Assembly (NCBI GenBank): GCA_001604275.1
Contig: LVBD01000035.1
Coordinates: 1-64,000 of the forward strand
DNA: 64,000 bases
Direction: 5' to 3'
Source: Spirochaetales bacterium Spiro_02
Lineage (GTDB): Bacteria > Spirochaetota > Spirochaetia > Sphaerochaetales > Sphaerochaetaceae
The notes under the pieces were generated by a model. That model had not been told where the DNA came from. It searched no databases and worked only from the letters and a program-made list of their open reading frames with translations. The first letter of the stretch is position 1. Every line of letters begins with the position of its first letter. Shown here piece by piece: positions 53,797 to 62,993 of the stretch. The translations under genes and the position numbers were made by a program.

Positions 53797-54863
53797 TGGA
53801 AGACATGCAGAACAGCCCATCTCCGATCCCATCTCAGTCTCAGCAAGTCGCATCCGGCGTCTGCCGCCAAGGAAGCCGGGTCGCTTTGCTGGGGCTTCTG
53901 TTCGCGGCCTGCTTCATCCTCTCGTTCTCCATCGGCCGATTCCCCATCTCGCCTGTACAGGTGGTACGGGTTCTCCTGAGCCGGATATTCCCGTTGGAAC
54001 AGACCTGGACGAAACAGATGGAGATCGTCATGCTCAATGTCCGTCTCCCGCGGATCATCGCCGCGGCACTCATCGGGGCGGCGCTTTCGGTATCGGGCAG
54101 CGTCTATCAAGGAATCTTCAAGAACCCGATGGTTTCTCCCGACATCCTCGGATCTTCGGCCGGTGCAGGATTCGGAGCGGCGTTGGGGATATTCATAGGA
54201 TTCGGGTATCTGGGAATCTCGCTTTCATCGTTCCTCTTCGGGCTGGCCGCTGTTCTGATGGCGTGCGCCGCATCGGTCAAGTTCAAGGAGAATCCGATGC
54301 TCGGCCTGATTTTGGCCGGCATCATGATCGGGTCGCTGTTCTCCGCCGCCACATCGTTCCTGAAGCTGGTCGCCGATCCTACGAACCAGCTGCCGGCGAT
54401 CACGTACTGGCTCATGGGAAGCCTCGCTTCGATCCGGATGAGCGATGTCAAGCTGCTGTTCCCCACGATGCTGCTGGCGGCTGTCCCGCTGTACCTGATC
54501 CGCTGGAGGCTCAATCTGCTGACGCTGGGGGAGGACGAGGCAAAATCGCTGGGGATCAACACATGGGCGCTTCGGGCGATCACGATCCTCTGCACCACGG
54601 TCCTGACCTCCGCGAGCGTCGCAGTCAGCGGCCTGATCGGTTGGGTCGGCTTGGTGATCCCCCACTTCGCCCGAAAAGCGGTCGGACCGGACTTCCGCTA
54701 CCAATTGCCGGCGAGCATGTTCATCGGCGCTTCGTTTCTGATCCTTGTCGACGATATCGCCAGAATCCTGGCCACGAGCGAGGTTCCGATCGGCATTCTC
54801 ACCGCATTCGTCGGAGCACCCTTCTTCCTCCACCTGATCATGCGAGGAGGCAAGGAGTCATGA
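53796..54863 (+). CDS. FecCD-family ABC transporter permease
   Basis: 355 residues, about ten membrane segments. GAALSVSGSVYQGIFKNPMVSPDILGSSAGAGFGAALG and GLIGWVGLVIPHFARKAVGPDFRYQLP are the FecCD/BtuC signatures. Importers of this type carry iron-siderophores, cobalamin, haem or molybdate (MolB). ATG 53796 or 53805; neither has a clear SD. The Se/Mo maturation genes next door favour molybdate or tungstate (inference). Confidence 0.85.
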   Translation: MEDMQNSPSPIPSQSQQVASGVCRQGSRVALLGLLFAACFILSFSIGRFPISPVQVVRVLLSRIFPLEQTWTKQMEIVMLNVRLPRIIAAALIGAALSVSGSVYQGIFKNPMVSPDILGSSAGAGFGAALGIFIGFGYLGISLSSFLFGLAAVLMACAASVKFKENPMLGLILAGIMIGSLFSAATSFLKLVADPTNQLPAITYWLMGSLASIRMSDVKLLFPTMLLAAVPLYLIRWRLNLLTLGEDEAKSLGINTWALRAITILCTTVLTSASVAVSGLIGWVGLVIPHFARKAVGPDFRYQLPASMFIGASFLILVDDIARILATSEVPIGILTAFVGAPFFLHLIMRGGKES

Positions 54864-55648
54864 ACATCTCGGTCAACGGCATCAGCTTCGCATATGGAAC
54901 CCACCAAGTACTCGAGAATATCGATTTCACCCTCACCCCCGGGCATCTGACATTCCTCCTCGGACCGAACGGCAGTGGCAAGAGCACCCTGTTCAAATGC
55001 ATGCTCGGACACCGCAGACCGCAGGCAGGCGCCGTATCGCTGGACGGCATGCCGACGACGGGCATGTCCCCCGCCGAGCTCGCCCATCGGATCGCATACA
55101 TCCCGCAGATATCGACGCCGACATTCAACTACACGGTGCTGCAAGCGGTGCTGATGGGTCGTACCGCCCATATGAAACTATTCTCGACCCCGTCGGCGCA
55201 GGACATCAGGATCGCATACGAAGCGCTGGAACGGCTGGGCATCAGGCATCTGGCCGACAAAGGCTCCAACCAGATATCGGGCGGGGAACAGCAGCTGGTG
55301 CTGATCGCACGGGCGTTGGCCCAGCAGGCGCAGGTCATCATCATGGACGAACCGACGTCGAGCCTCGACTACGGCAACCAGCTGATGGTACTTTCCCAGA
55401 TGAAATCGCTCTGCCAGGACGGCAAACTGGTGTTCCTCTCATCGCACAACCCCCAGCATGCCATGGCGTATGGGGACGATGTGCTCGTCCTCTACCGGGG
55501 AAAGGTATGGCGTCACGGCACGCCGCAGGAAGTCATCACACGGGAAATGATCCATCAAGTATACCATGTCGATGTCGCGATTCTCCAGTACACTGACGAC
55601 GCAGGACAGGTACGGCACATGGTCGCTCCGATCCAAGGAGGGCGCTGA
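54860..55648 (+). CDS. FecE-type ABC transporter ATP-binding protein
   Basis: 262 residues. Walker A GPNGSGKST, signature ISGGEQQLVLIARAL, Walker B VIIMDEPTSSLD and H-loop SSHNPQHA (Asn in place of the usual Asp after His). Overlaps the permease by 4 bp (ATGA) and the methyltransferase by one base (TGATG). Confidence 0.88.
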   Translation: MNISVNGISFAYGTHQVLENIDFTLTPGHLTFLLGPNGSGKSTLFKCMLGHRRPQAGAVSLDGMPTTGMSPAELAHRIAYIPQISTPTFNYTVLQAVLMGRTAHMKLFSTPSAQDIRIAYEALERLGIRHLADKGSNQISGGEQQLVLIARALAQQAQVIIMDEPTSSLDYGNQLMVLSQMKSLCQDGKLVFLSSHNPQHAMAYGDDVLVLYRGKVWRHGTPQEVITREMIHQVYHVDVAILQYTDDAGQVRHMVAPIQGGR

Positions 55649-56436
55649 TGTACCGGTGGACGGAAGAAAAGCTTCGATGGATGATGGCTGCAAACAGGCG
55701 AATTCCGTTATATCAGGACATCATATCGCAATTTAATGACATTATCGGGCAAGATGCCGTTGTCTGCGACGCAGGATGCGGACCCGGAGGACTGAGCCTT
55801 GCCTTGGCGCGATACGTCAAGGAAGTCGTGGCGGCGGATACCGATGCACGGGCGATTGAACTGCTGGAGCGGGAACGGCAACGCCTCGGACTTTTGAACA
55901 TAACGCCGATATGCGCCGACATTTTCTCCGACAAGATCGCCGAACGATTCGACGTCATGGTCTTCTGCCGGTTCGGACAGATCAAGGATATCCTCCCGAC
56001 AGCCTACCGCTACGACTGTTCGCATCTGGTCGTCGTCAAACAGAACAACCGCCGACATCGATTCGATTTTTCGCAGATGGAGAATGGGAGGAATTCCTTC
56101 GCCAGCCTGCTTGACCAGATCTCCACGCTGGACATTCCGTTCATCGTCAGGGAAGGCTCCTTCGAATCGGGGCAACCGTTCACATCGCTGGACGACGCGC
56201 GAAGATTCTTCGCCGCCTACGACAAAAGCGGAACAGGAGGGAACCTGAGCGACGAAGCGCTGCTCGAGCGTCTCTTCCTAGTGGATGATGCTGCATATCC
56301 GTTTTTTCTTCCCGCGACGGAAGATTTGGGAATCGCCATTTGCAAGCTACGACCTGCCGGAAAGGATCAAATAGGAAGCATGGGGGCTTCCGGTTCTTCC
56401 GGCGAAAAAATATCATTGCAAGGAGAGTTTCTATGA
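55648..56436 (+). CDS. Class I SAM-dependent methyltransferase within the importer operon
   Basis: 262 residues. SAM-binding motif I VCDAGCGPGGLSLAL (about 38-52), acidic end of beta2 in VVAADTDARAI, then PICADIFSD. Its stop overlaps the start of the binding-protein gene (ATGA), so it is embedded between transporter genes at overlap spacing. It may modify the imported compound or a chelator; the substrate is unknown. Confidence 0.8.
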   Translation: MYRWTEEKLRWMMAANRRIPLYQDIISQFNDIIGQDAVVCDAGCGPGGLSLALARYVKEVVAADTDARAIELLERERQRLGLLNITPICADIFSDKIAERFDVMVFCRFGQIKDILPTAYRYDCSHLVVVKQNNRRHRFDFSQMENGRNSFASLLDQISTLDIPFIVREGSFESGQPFTSLDDARRFFAAYDKSGTGGNLSDEALLERLFLVDDAAYPFFLPATEDLGIAICKLRPAGKDQIGSMGASGSSGEKISLQGEFL

Positions 56437-57530
56437 AAAAGAACAGCATGATCAGACCGTTGATCGTCATCGGCCTGTTGCTGTGCCTGTTGTCCCCGCT
56501 CTGGGCGCAACCCAGTTATGAAACGGCGCCGACCACAGCCGAAGCGCCGCAGACGATCCTGTTCACCGATTCAACGGGTCGGGAAGTCGAACTTCCTGCG
56601 AATATCACAAGGGTGGCTCCCAGCGGGCCTGCCGCACAGATGATCCTCTACTCGCTCGCACCCGATTCCTTGATCGGATGGGGGACGAAGCCGAGCGAAG
56701 TGCAGAAACAGTACATGGACGAAAAGTACTGGAGCCTTCCGGTCTTCGGACAGTTCTACGGCAAGAGCAACACGCTGAACCTCGAGGCGCTCATCGAAGC
56801 CGATCCGCAGGTGATCATCGACCTAGGCGACAAGAAGGCGAGCCATAAGGAAGACATGACCGGGGTACAGGAACAGACCGGTATCCCGACGATCTTCATC
56901 GAAGCGAACCTCAACACCTTCCCCGACGCATACCGCAAGCTCGGAAAGCTGCTGGGCAAAGAAGAGAAAGCCGAGCAGATCGCCCAATATATCGAGCGGA
57001 CGGTCGCCATGGCGAAGGAAAACGCTGCGAAGATCCCCGAAGACCAGCGAGTATCCGTCATGTTCGGCACCGGGCCGACCGGATTGGATGTCAATGCGAA
57101 GAATTCGATCCATGCCGACGTCATCGATGTCATCGGCGCCGTGAACGCCATCGAAGTGCCCAACGTCAGCAGCAAGGGAGGCGGCAATACGATCAACATG
57201 GAACAGCTGATGATGTTCGATCCCGATGTCATCCTCTTCAACGAAGGAGGCCCGTACCAGACTGTCGCGGACGATCCGCTGTGGCAGGGACTGAGCGCCA
57301 TTACCGAAGGCCGGTACTATGAAATTCCAAGCGCTCCGTACAACTGGCTGGCGAGCCCTCCGTCCGTCAACCGGATCATCGGCATCCCATGGCTGGGCAA
57401 TCTGGTATACCCCCAGCTGTACGATCTGGACATGGTCGCCGAAGCGCAGAAGTTCTATTCGCTGTTCTGGCACTACGATCTGAGCGAAGCGGAGGCGAAA
57501 GCGCTGCTGAAGAACTCCACGCTCAAATAA
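56433..57530 (+). CDS. FecB/MolA-like ABC transporter substrate-binding protein
   Basis: 365 residues, signal peptide ending PLWAQPSYE. Cluster A-II fold: TILFTDSTGREVELPANITRVAPSGPAAQMILYSL, EADPQVIIDLGDK, and FDPDVILFNEGGPYQTVADDPLWQGLSAITEGRYYEIPSAPYNW. The last motif (PxGPYNW type) is common in molybdate/tungstate or cobalamin-related binding proteins. RBS AAGGAGAG before ATG. Convergent with yqeB. Confidence 0.83.
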   Translation: MKKNSMIRPLIVIGLLLCLLSPLWAQPSYETAPTTAEAPQTILFTDSTGREVELPANITRVAPSGPAAQMILYSLAPDSLIGWGTKPSEVQKQYMDEKYWSLPVFGQFYGKSNTLNLEALIEADPQVIIDLGDKKASHKEDMTGVQEQTGIPTIFIEANLNTFPDAYRKLGKLLGKEEKAEQIAQYIERTVAMAKENAAKIPEDQRVSVMFGTGPTGLDVNAKNSIHADVIDVIGAVNAIEVPNVSSKGGGNTINMEQLMMFDPDVILFNEGGPYQTVADDPLWQGLSAITEGRYYEIPSAPYNWLASPPSVNRIIGIPWLGNLVYPQLYDLDMVAEAQKFYSLFWHYDLSEAEAKALLKNSTLK

Positions 57531-57547
57531 CGGACGAAAAGGGACGG

Positions 57548-58363
57548 CTACCTCGACCTGAGGAACCCGTCCACAGCTTCAAGGACTGCGCCGGCGACGG
57601 CCCGGGCCTTGTCGCTGACCGAATGAACGAACTCCCGGTTTCCTCTTGGATCGACATCGCCGACCTTGAAGCCGGGAGTCACTTCTATTCCGTCATGGAG
57701 CAAGCCACGCAACACCCCGTCGATCGTGGCAAGAACCGGCTGACCATCTCCATCCTCCCCATCGGGAGGAGCGACCATGGCGACGACCTCCCCCGCCCCG
57801 ACCATGTCGCCGATACGATGGTCGGAGGTAAAGACACCGGCGCATGGAGAACGAAGCACCCGATCCGCACCATGGCCGGCGATGATGCCGGGAATGCCGG
57901 TATTTGCGGCGGCAGTCCCTTCCCGGATGATCGTACCGAGATAATGGCCCCGCTGGGTCTCCACCACGCAGTGGCAATCCACCCCGGCACGGAAGCCCGG
58001 ACCAAGGGCTACGACGAACGGAGCCATCGTGATCCGGGTGCCGAGGTTCCGCTTGGCGAGGATCGCATCGACAAGGACGACGGGATGGAACGCCTCGATC
58101 GTCTCGCCCTTTGGATCGGCCAGGACCGGAACGAGACCCGACGTCATGGCGCTCATCGCCGCAGGAACGCTCTCCACCCGTACGGCACGCACCCCTTCCA
58201 CGGCACAGGCTCCTTCGAACAACGCTTCGGCGAACGATACGGTACGGCGGATCACCGTCGGACGCTCAACGTCCAGCGCCACCACCATCAGCCCGGCGTT
58301 ATGCAACCTCAAGATAGTTCCGGTAGCAAGATCTCCCGCGCCACGTACCACTACGATATCCAT
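57548..58363 (-). CDS. yqeB: Selenium-dependent molybdenum hydroxylase maturation protein YqeB (EF2563 family)
   Basis: 271 residues. N-terminal VVVRGAGDLATGTILRLHNAG nucleotide-binding segment, central GPGFRAGVDCHCVVET with conserved Cys/His, and C-terminal biotinyl-like hammerhead (SPCAGVFTSDHRIGDMVGAGEVVAMV). Members occur only with SelD and Mo hydroxylases. Start overlaps the yqeC end by 13 bp. Confidence 0.9.
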   Translation of the reverse strand: MDIVVVRGAGDLATGTILRLHNAGLMVVALDVERPTVIRRTVSFAEALFEGACAVEGVRAVRVESVPAAMSAMTSGLVPVLADPKGETIEAFHPVVLVDAILAKRNLGTRITMAPFVVALGPGFRAGVDCHCVVETQRGHYLGTIIREGTAAANTGIPGIIAGHGADRVLRSPCAGVFTSDHRIGDMVGAGEVVAMVAPPDGEDGDGQPVLATIDGVLRGLLHDGIEVTPGFKVGDVDPRGNREFVHSVSDKARAVAGAVLEAVDGFLRSR

Positions 58364-59100
58364 TTCGTCCCTCCATATATCCTATCCAGCTGTACTGAAA
58401 CGTACAGATATTCGTCGCCGATAGCATCCATAGCTTTCTCCAGTCGATCGGCGGACAGCAGATCACATTGATTGAGCAACACGAAACCGCGGCGTGAATC
58501 CCCATGGTCGGAGAATCCTTTGCGAAGTCCCTCGTCGATATCCAGAAACCGCCGTATCGTCCGCTCGGAAACGACCGCATCCGTATCGCCGGTCGCCTTC
58601 CGGTACTCCTCGCAATTGTAGACGACACGCTCCAGCGGTTCGTCCAAAGCCCCCATGCCGGCCAGTGCGATCACATCGGTGGAGAACGACGGAATCACAG
58701 GATCCCATGGGTGATGATATTTCAACGGCAGGCCACGCGAACCGTCGGCTTCCATGAGCACCACATCGAAGTCCTTCGCCAAGCGGGCAAGTTCCGCAAG
58801 ATCGGGGGAACAGACCTTGCGCCGATTCGTCCGTCCGTCATCGAACGTCCGGGCGTAGAACACCCGTCTGCCGGGTTCGGCGCATATGCCGTCGGTCGAA
58901 TCGAGGAATATCGAATCGCATCCATAGTCGAGTTCATATGGACTGCGCAGTTTCGTCGTGGTGGTGATCAGGACCGAACGCCCCCTTGAGGCATATTCAA
59001 CGCCCAGAGCGATCATCAGCGAGGTCTTGCCCCCGCAGCCGGTAATGGCCACCCGAGGGCGAAAATCGAGCAGTCCCGTCAGACATGCCGTCAATCCCAC
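58351..59100 (-). CDS. yqeC: Selenium cofactor biosynthesis protein YqeC
   Basis: 249 residues. P-loop VAITGCGGKTSLM near the N-terminus, VLITTTTKL, DVVLMEADGSRGLPLKYHHPWDPVIP and VLLNQCDLL match YqeC. It is required with SelD for the Se-labile Mo cofactor. Start is a GTG, either 59100 (1 nt after the selD stop) or 59112 (overlapping selD, 13 nt after AGGAG); no ATG is near. Confidence 0.85.
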   Translation of the reverse strand: MGLTACLTGLLDFRPRVAITGCGGKTSLMIALGVEYASRGRSVLITTTTKLRSPYELDYGCDSIFLDSTDGICAEPGRRVFYARTFDDGRTNRRKVCSPDLAELARLAKDFDVVLMEADGSRGLPLKYHHPWDPVIPSFSTDVIALAGMGALDEPLERVVYNCEEYRKATGDTDAVVSERTIRRFLDIDEGLRKGFSDHGDSRRGFVLLNQCDLLSADRLEKAMDAIGDEYLYVSVQLDRIYGGTKWIS

Positions 59101-59101
59101 G

Positions 59102-60163
59102 CTAGAGGACACGGACGTGGACTTTCTCCTGTGCCGCAGTCCGAGGGACGGTCGCACCCTCCACCCGGCCGATCCGGACGGCCGACGGCATCCGCCTTTC
59201 GTAGATATCCGCCTCATCGGCGGCCATGGAAAGCAACAGCCCGCCGGAAGTCTGGGGATCGTAGAGGACATCGATCAGATTCTGCGGAACCGACGGGTCG
59301 AACCGCACATGGGGACCTGCGAAATCGCGGTTGTTGTACATTCCTTCAGGGATGATCCCCATCGAAGCAAGCTCCAGGACGTCGGGCATCAGCGGCACCT
59401 CCGTCGAGTCGATGACCAACGTGACGGAGCTTCCCTGGGCCATCTCCAGTCCATGGCCGAGCAGACCGAAGCCGGTAATGTCGGTACATGCGTGGACATC
59501 CAGACCTTCGGCGGCTTCCTTGGCCGCCCGATTGAGGGTGGTCATCCAGCCGATGACGGCCTGCTTCGCGTCATCGCTCGCCATATCGGCCTTGATCGCC
59601 GTATTGAGGATGCCGGCGCCGAGCGGTTTGGTCAGAACCAGGACATCGCCCGGCCGCGCTCCCGTATTGCGCCAGACACGGGTCGGGTCGGCGAACCCGG
59701 TGACGCACAGACCGTACTTGGGGGTAGGATCGGCGATGGTATGCCCGCCGGCGACGATCGCCCCCGCTTCCTTGACCTTGGAATATCCCCCTTCGAGGAT
59801 CCGTTGCATGACGGAGATATCGAGACAGGAGGGAAAGCACAACAGGTTCATCGCCACGGCGGGGGTCCCTCCCATGGCATAGATATCGGACAAAGCGTTC
59901 GCCGCGGCCACCTGACCGAACACGAACGGATCATCGACCATCGGAGGGAAGAAATCGACGGTCTGGATCATTCCGGTACGCTCGTCTATCTTGTATACCA
60001 GCGCATCGTCGGCGCTCTCGAATCCTACGAGCAGGCGACCATCCGGTTCAAATTTCGGAAGCTCGTCGAGCACGGACCGGAGCAACGACGGAGCGAGCTT
60101 CGCCGCACAACCGGACGTCTTGACCAACGACGTCAGCCGCACCGCTTCATCTTTCGTTTCCAT
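59102..60163 (-). CDS. selD: Selenide, water dikinase (selenophosphate synthetase)
   Basis: 353 residues. Active-site region TSGCAAKL gives Cys (not selenocysteine) and Lys; FPPMVDDPFVFGQVAAANALSDIYAMGG and GGHTIADPTPKYGLCVTG are ATP-binding blocks. It makes selenophosphate from selenide and ATP. GGGAGG precedes ATG 60163. No selA, selB or tRNA-Sec was seen here, so it probably serves the Se cofactor and perhaps selenouridine. Confidence 0.93.
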   Translation of the reverse strand: METKDEAVRLTSLVKTSGCAAKLAPSLLRSVLDELPKFEPDGRLLVGFESADDALVYKIDERTGMIQTVDFFPPMVDDPFVFGQVAAANALSDIYAMGGTPAVAMNLLCFPSCLDISVMQRILEGGYSKVKEAGAIVAGGHTIADPTPKYGLCVTGFADPTRVWRNTGARPGDVLVLTKPLGAGILNTAIKADMASDDAKQAVIGWMTTLNRAAKEAAEGLDVHACTDITGFGLLGHGLEMAQGSSVTLVIDSTEVPLMPDVLELASMGIIPEGMYNNRDFAGPHVRFDPSVPQNLIDVLYDPQTSGGLLLSMAADEADIYERRMPSAVRIGRVEGATVPRTAAQEKVHVRVL

Positions 60164-60164
60164 A

Positions 60165-60422
60165 TCATTTCCTCCCGTCGATCCGCTGGGCATGCTCCCC
60201 TTCTATGCGGAACACCCCATCGAGAGCATCATCATCGAACCCGAGATCCCAAGTCTCCGCTTCGAATCGGACACACGTTCCGCACGACGAGCTGAGAAAC
60301 CGGGGAACCGGCATCATTTTGCTCGCCACCCCGTGTTCCTTGCAATATCGGTTGAACGAGACCGCGCCGTAATGGGTGAAGAACGTTGCGATGAACACCG
60401 ACATCGGCCTTCCGTCACTCAT
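60165..60422 (-). CDS. DUF3343 protein (selenium-associated)
   Basis: 85 residues; ATFFTHYGAVSFNRYCKEHG and PRFLSSSCGTCVRFE with a CxxC-like pair match DUF3343, a small family tied to SelD/YedF genes. Overlaps yedF by 8 bp. It might carry selenium or act in redox delivery (inference). Confidence 0.8.
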   Translation of the reverse strand: MSDGRPMSVFIATFFTHYGAVSFNRYCKEHGVASKMMPVPRFLSSSCGTCVRFEAETWDLGFDDDALDGVFRIEGEHAQRIDGRK

Positions 60423-60654
60423 GAGTCAGTACCAGTCGGTACTCGCCCGGCGAGGTCTCGATGGACTCGACGGCATAGCCGCTGTGGGCCGCATACCGAG
60501 TTACGTTTTCCAACGCCGCCCGATGGTTGACCAGCACGACCAGTTCCTTCAGGCCGGTATCGGTGACCCGCTTGGTCATGATGACCGGCTGGGGACACGG
60601 AAGCCCCCGGGCGTCGATTTCCTTCAGATTCCTTGTTTCCAGAGTTTCCTGCAT
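60415..60654 (-). CDS. yedF: TusA/YedF-type sulfur (selenium) carrier protein
   Basis: 79 residues. TusA fold with the active Cys in DARGLPCPQPVIMTK. Full-length YedF proteins carry an additional C-terminal DsrE domain, which is missing here; DUF3343, encoded next door, may replace it. It likely carries selenium from YedE/desulfurase toward SelD. Confidence 0.85.
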   Translation of the reverse strand: MQETLETRNLKEIDARGLPCPQPVIMTKRVTDTGLKELVVLVNHRAALENVTRYAAHSGYAVESIETSPGEYRLVLTHE

Positions 60655-60666
60655 GACGATACTCTC

Positions 60667-61722
60667 CTATTCCTGCTTCGTATTGGCGACGGCGATGATG
60701 ACCAGCACGACCAATGCGACGATCGTCGCGACCTGCCCGCGCACCGTCGGACCGGCGGCGGAAGAGGCCAGGCCGAAGTTGTGGGAGAACGCTCCGCCCA
60801 TCAACAGACCGACGACAGTGATCGCGCTATCGGTATTCCCTTCTCCCGCCAAGATCATCTGCCGAAGCGGACAACCGCCGAGCAACGTACAACCGAATCC
60901 GACGACCGACATGCCCAGGAAGTTCCACAGTCCGTCGGTATGGGCGATCGGCTGATCGGCGAACCCCGGATGGAAAGAGCCTGTGGCGAGATTGAGGATC
61001 AGGATGGTGACGAAGATCGAGACAAATCCGGTGAGCAACGTCCAGTCCTTGAACAGGATCGCATCCCGGATGCCCCCGATCATGCACAGCCTCGTCCGCT
61101 GGGAAAGCGCTCCGACTATCAGACCCGCAGCAAGGGAGGCGACCAGCGGAGCATGCTGGGAGCCGGGACCGGAGACGCTGAAGAACAGCATCGTCGGAAT
61201 GAATACCATGATGGACAGCAGCACGATGTTGATCGCCGGAAGGGCGATGCCTTCGAGCGAAGGAAGATTGAAGTTCCGGCCCAAAGAGAAACCGCGGTTG
61301 AGGAACAGCACCCCCACCCAGATTCCTGCGGAGAACCCGAACAGGGCGACCAGTGCGTTGAGATCGCCGCCGGCGAGACGGATGATCATCCGGAACGGAC
61401 AGCCCAGGAACACCAGCGCCCCGATCATCACGAAGAATCCGATGACGAACCGAAGCATCGGCGATGATCCGCCTCGTGGGGAAAACTCCTTCTTCCACAG
61501 CGCCACGACGAACGAACCCAGCAACAGTCCGATGACTTCCGGGCGCACATACTGGACCGCTTCGGCGCGGTGCAGACCGACTCCGCCCGCGATATCGCGG
61601 ACAAAACAGGCAATGCAGAACCCCATGTTCTTCGGATTGCCCAAGAGCACGAGGACGAACGATATCGCGCCGATAATAACACCGGCGACCAGCAGTCGCT
61701 TCTGTTCCTTCGAGAAAGTCAT
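60667..61722 (-). CDS. yedE: YedE-type putative selenium transporter (YeeE/YedE family)
   Basis: 351 residues, about nine to ten membrane segments with conserved Cys in MGFCIACFVRDIAGG, VFLGCPFRMI, TRLCMIGGIRD and LLGGCPLRQMI, the YedE pattern. GGAGGACAGT precedes ATG 61722. First gene of the run yedE-yedF-DUF3343-selD-yqeC-yqeB. Function as a selenium importer is a family prediction. Confidence 0.88.
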   Translation of the reverse strand: MTFSKEQKRLLVAGVIIGAISFVLVLLGNPKNMGFCIACFVRDIAGGVGLHRAEAVQYVRPEVIGLLLGSFVVALWKKEFSPRGGSSPMLRFVIGFFVMIGALVFLGCPFRMIIRLAGGDLNALVALFGFSAGIWVGVLFLNRGFSLGRNFNLPSLEGIALPAINIVLLSIMVFIPTMLFFSVSGPGSQHAPLVASLAAGLIVGALSQRTRLCMIGGIRDAILFKDWTLLTGFVSIFVTILILNLATGSFHPGFADQPIAHTDGLWNFLGMSVVGFGCTLLGGCPLRQMILAGEGNTDSAITVVGLLMGGAFSHNFGLASSAAGPTVRGQVATIVALVVLVIIAVANTKQE

Positions 61723-61759
61723 ACTGTCCTCCAAACCATATCAGCAATTCAGCAAGGAC

Positions 61760-61788
61760 ATCGTACCATTGTTCATCAAAATGCGCAA
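61760..61788 (-). promoter_or_regulatory. Promoter of the selenium operon
   Basis: On the minus strand TTGCGC (61788-61783), 17-bp spacer, TACGAT (61765-61760). Confidence 0.75.
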
Positions 61789-61823
61789 TGGATTTTTTCC
61801 ATACTCCGTGTTACCTTTGTTTC

Positions 61824-62960
61824 ATGGACCGAATATATCTGGATACTGCCAGCACAAGCTTTCCCAAGGCGCCGGGCGTCGCCGAGGCCATGGCGAATTT
61901 CATTCTTTCCAATGGCTGCAACATCAACAGGGGCGGCTATGCGCAAGCCTACGAAGCGGAGGAACTTGTGTTCGACACCAGGGAGAGGATCGCCTCCCTG
62001 TTCGATTTCCCCAAACCCGACCATGTCGTCTTCACCGCCAATGTGACCACTGCGCTGAATTTCATCATCAAAGGGCTGTTCGGGCGGGGCGATCATGTGC
62101 TTGTCACGTCGATGGAGCATAACGCCGTCATGCGTCCGTTGGTCCAGATGGAACGGCATGGGGTGTCGTTTTCGCGCATTCCGTGTACGTCACGGGGGGA
62201 GCTCGAGACAGAGACGATCGAATCGCTGATCAAGACAAACACCAAGGCGATCATCATGACCCATGCCTCGAACGTCTGCGGTACGGTGATGCCGGTCGCC
62301 GAAGTTGCCCGGATCGCCCATCGGCATGGGCTGTATCTGGTCGTCGATGCCGCCCAGACGGCGGGAATCTTGCCGATCGACATGCAGGCGATGGGGATCG
62401 ACATACTCTGTTTCACCGGGCACAAAGGACTAGGAGGCCCTCAGGGAACGGGAGGCTTTCTGATCTCGGAAGCGCTTGCCCAGCGGATTGAACCGTTGAT
62501 CTCCGGGGGAACCGGATCGATGAGCGACAGCGAGGAAGTCCCCGTATGGCTTCCCGACCGGTTCGAGGCGGGGACGATGAACCTCCCCGGGATCGCGGGA
62601 CTCCATGCGGCGCTGGATTCCATCCGGTACGACCGGCATGAGGATCTGTCTGCGCTGTTCCTTGAAGGTCTGCGGAACATCGCAGGAGCCAAGCTCGTCG
62701 GAAGGGACGGAACCGATGGACGGCTCGCCGTGTTCGGCGTCGATTTCCCCGACCACGACAACGCATATATCGCGGCGGCGCTGGAGGAACGGTACGCGAT
62801 CATGACCCGTGTCGGCCTGCACTGCGCCCCGAACGCACATAAGACGCTGGGGACGTTCCCCAAGGGGCTCGTCCGGTTCTCGTTCGGACCGGCGACGACG
62901 GAAACGGAGATAGAGACGACGCTCGCCGCGCTCAGATCGATTCTGAATGCCGGCAAATGA
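61824..62960 (+). CDS. Cysteine desulfurase-family protein, EF2568 type
   Basis: 378 residues, class V aminotransferase fold. YLDTASTSFPKAPGV start, ASNVCGTVMPV, VVDAAQTAGILPID, PLP lysine in CFTGHKGLGGPQGTGG, and RVGLHCAPNAHKTLG with the Cys loop. This matches the EF2568 family that occurs with the Se-dependent Mo hydroxylase genes, probably supplying S or Se to the Mo cofactor. ATG 61824 has no SD. Confidence 0.88.
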   Translation: MDRIYLDTASTSFPKAPGVAEAMANFILSNGCNINRGGYAQAYEAEELVFDTRERIASLFDFPKPDHVVFTANVTTALNFIIKGLFGRGDHVLVTSMEHNAVMRPLVQMERHGVSFSRIPCTSRGELETETIESLIKTNTKAIIMTHASNVCGTVMPVAEVARIAHRHGLYLVVDAAQTAGILPIDMQAMGIDILCFTGHKGLGGPQGTGGFLISEALAQRIEPLISGGTGSMSDSEEVPVWLPDRFEAGTMNLPGIAGLHAALDSIRYDRHEDLSALFLEGLRNIAGAKLVGRDGTDGRLAVFGVDFPDHDNAYIAAALEERYAIMTRVGLHCAPNAHKTLGTFPKGLVRFSFGPATTETEIETTLAALRSILNAGK

Positions 62961-62993
62961 CGTGTGTCCACAGGACACAGAGGAGACGATTGC

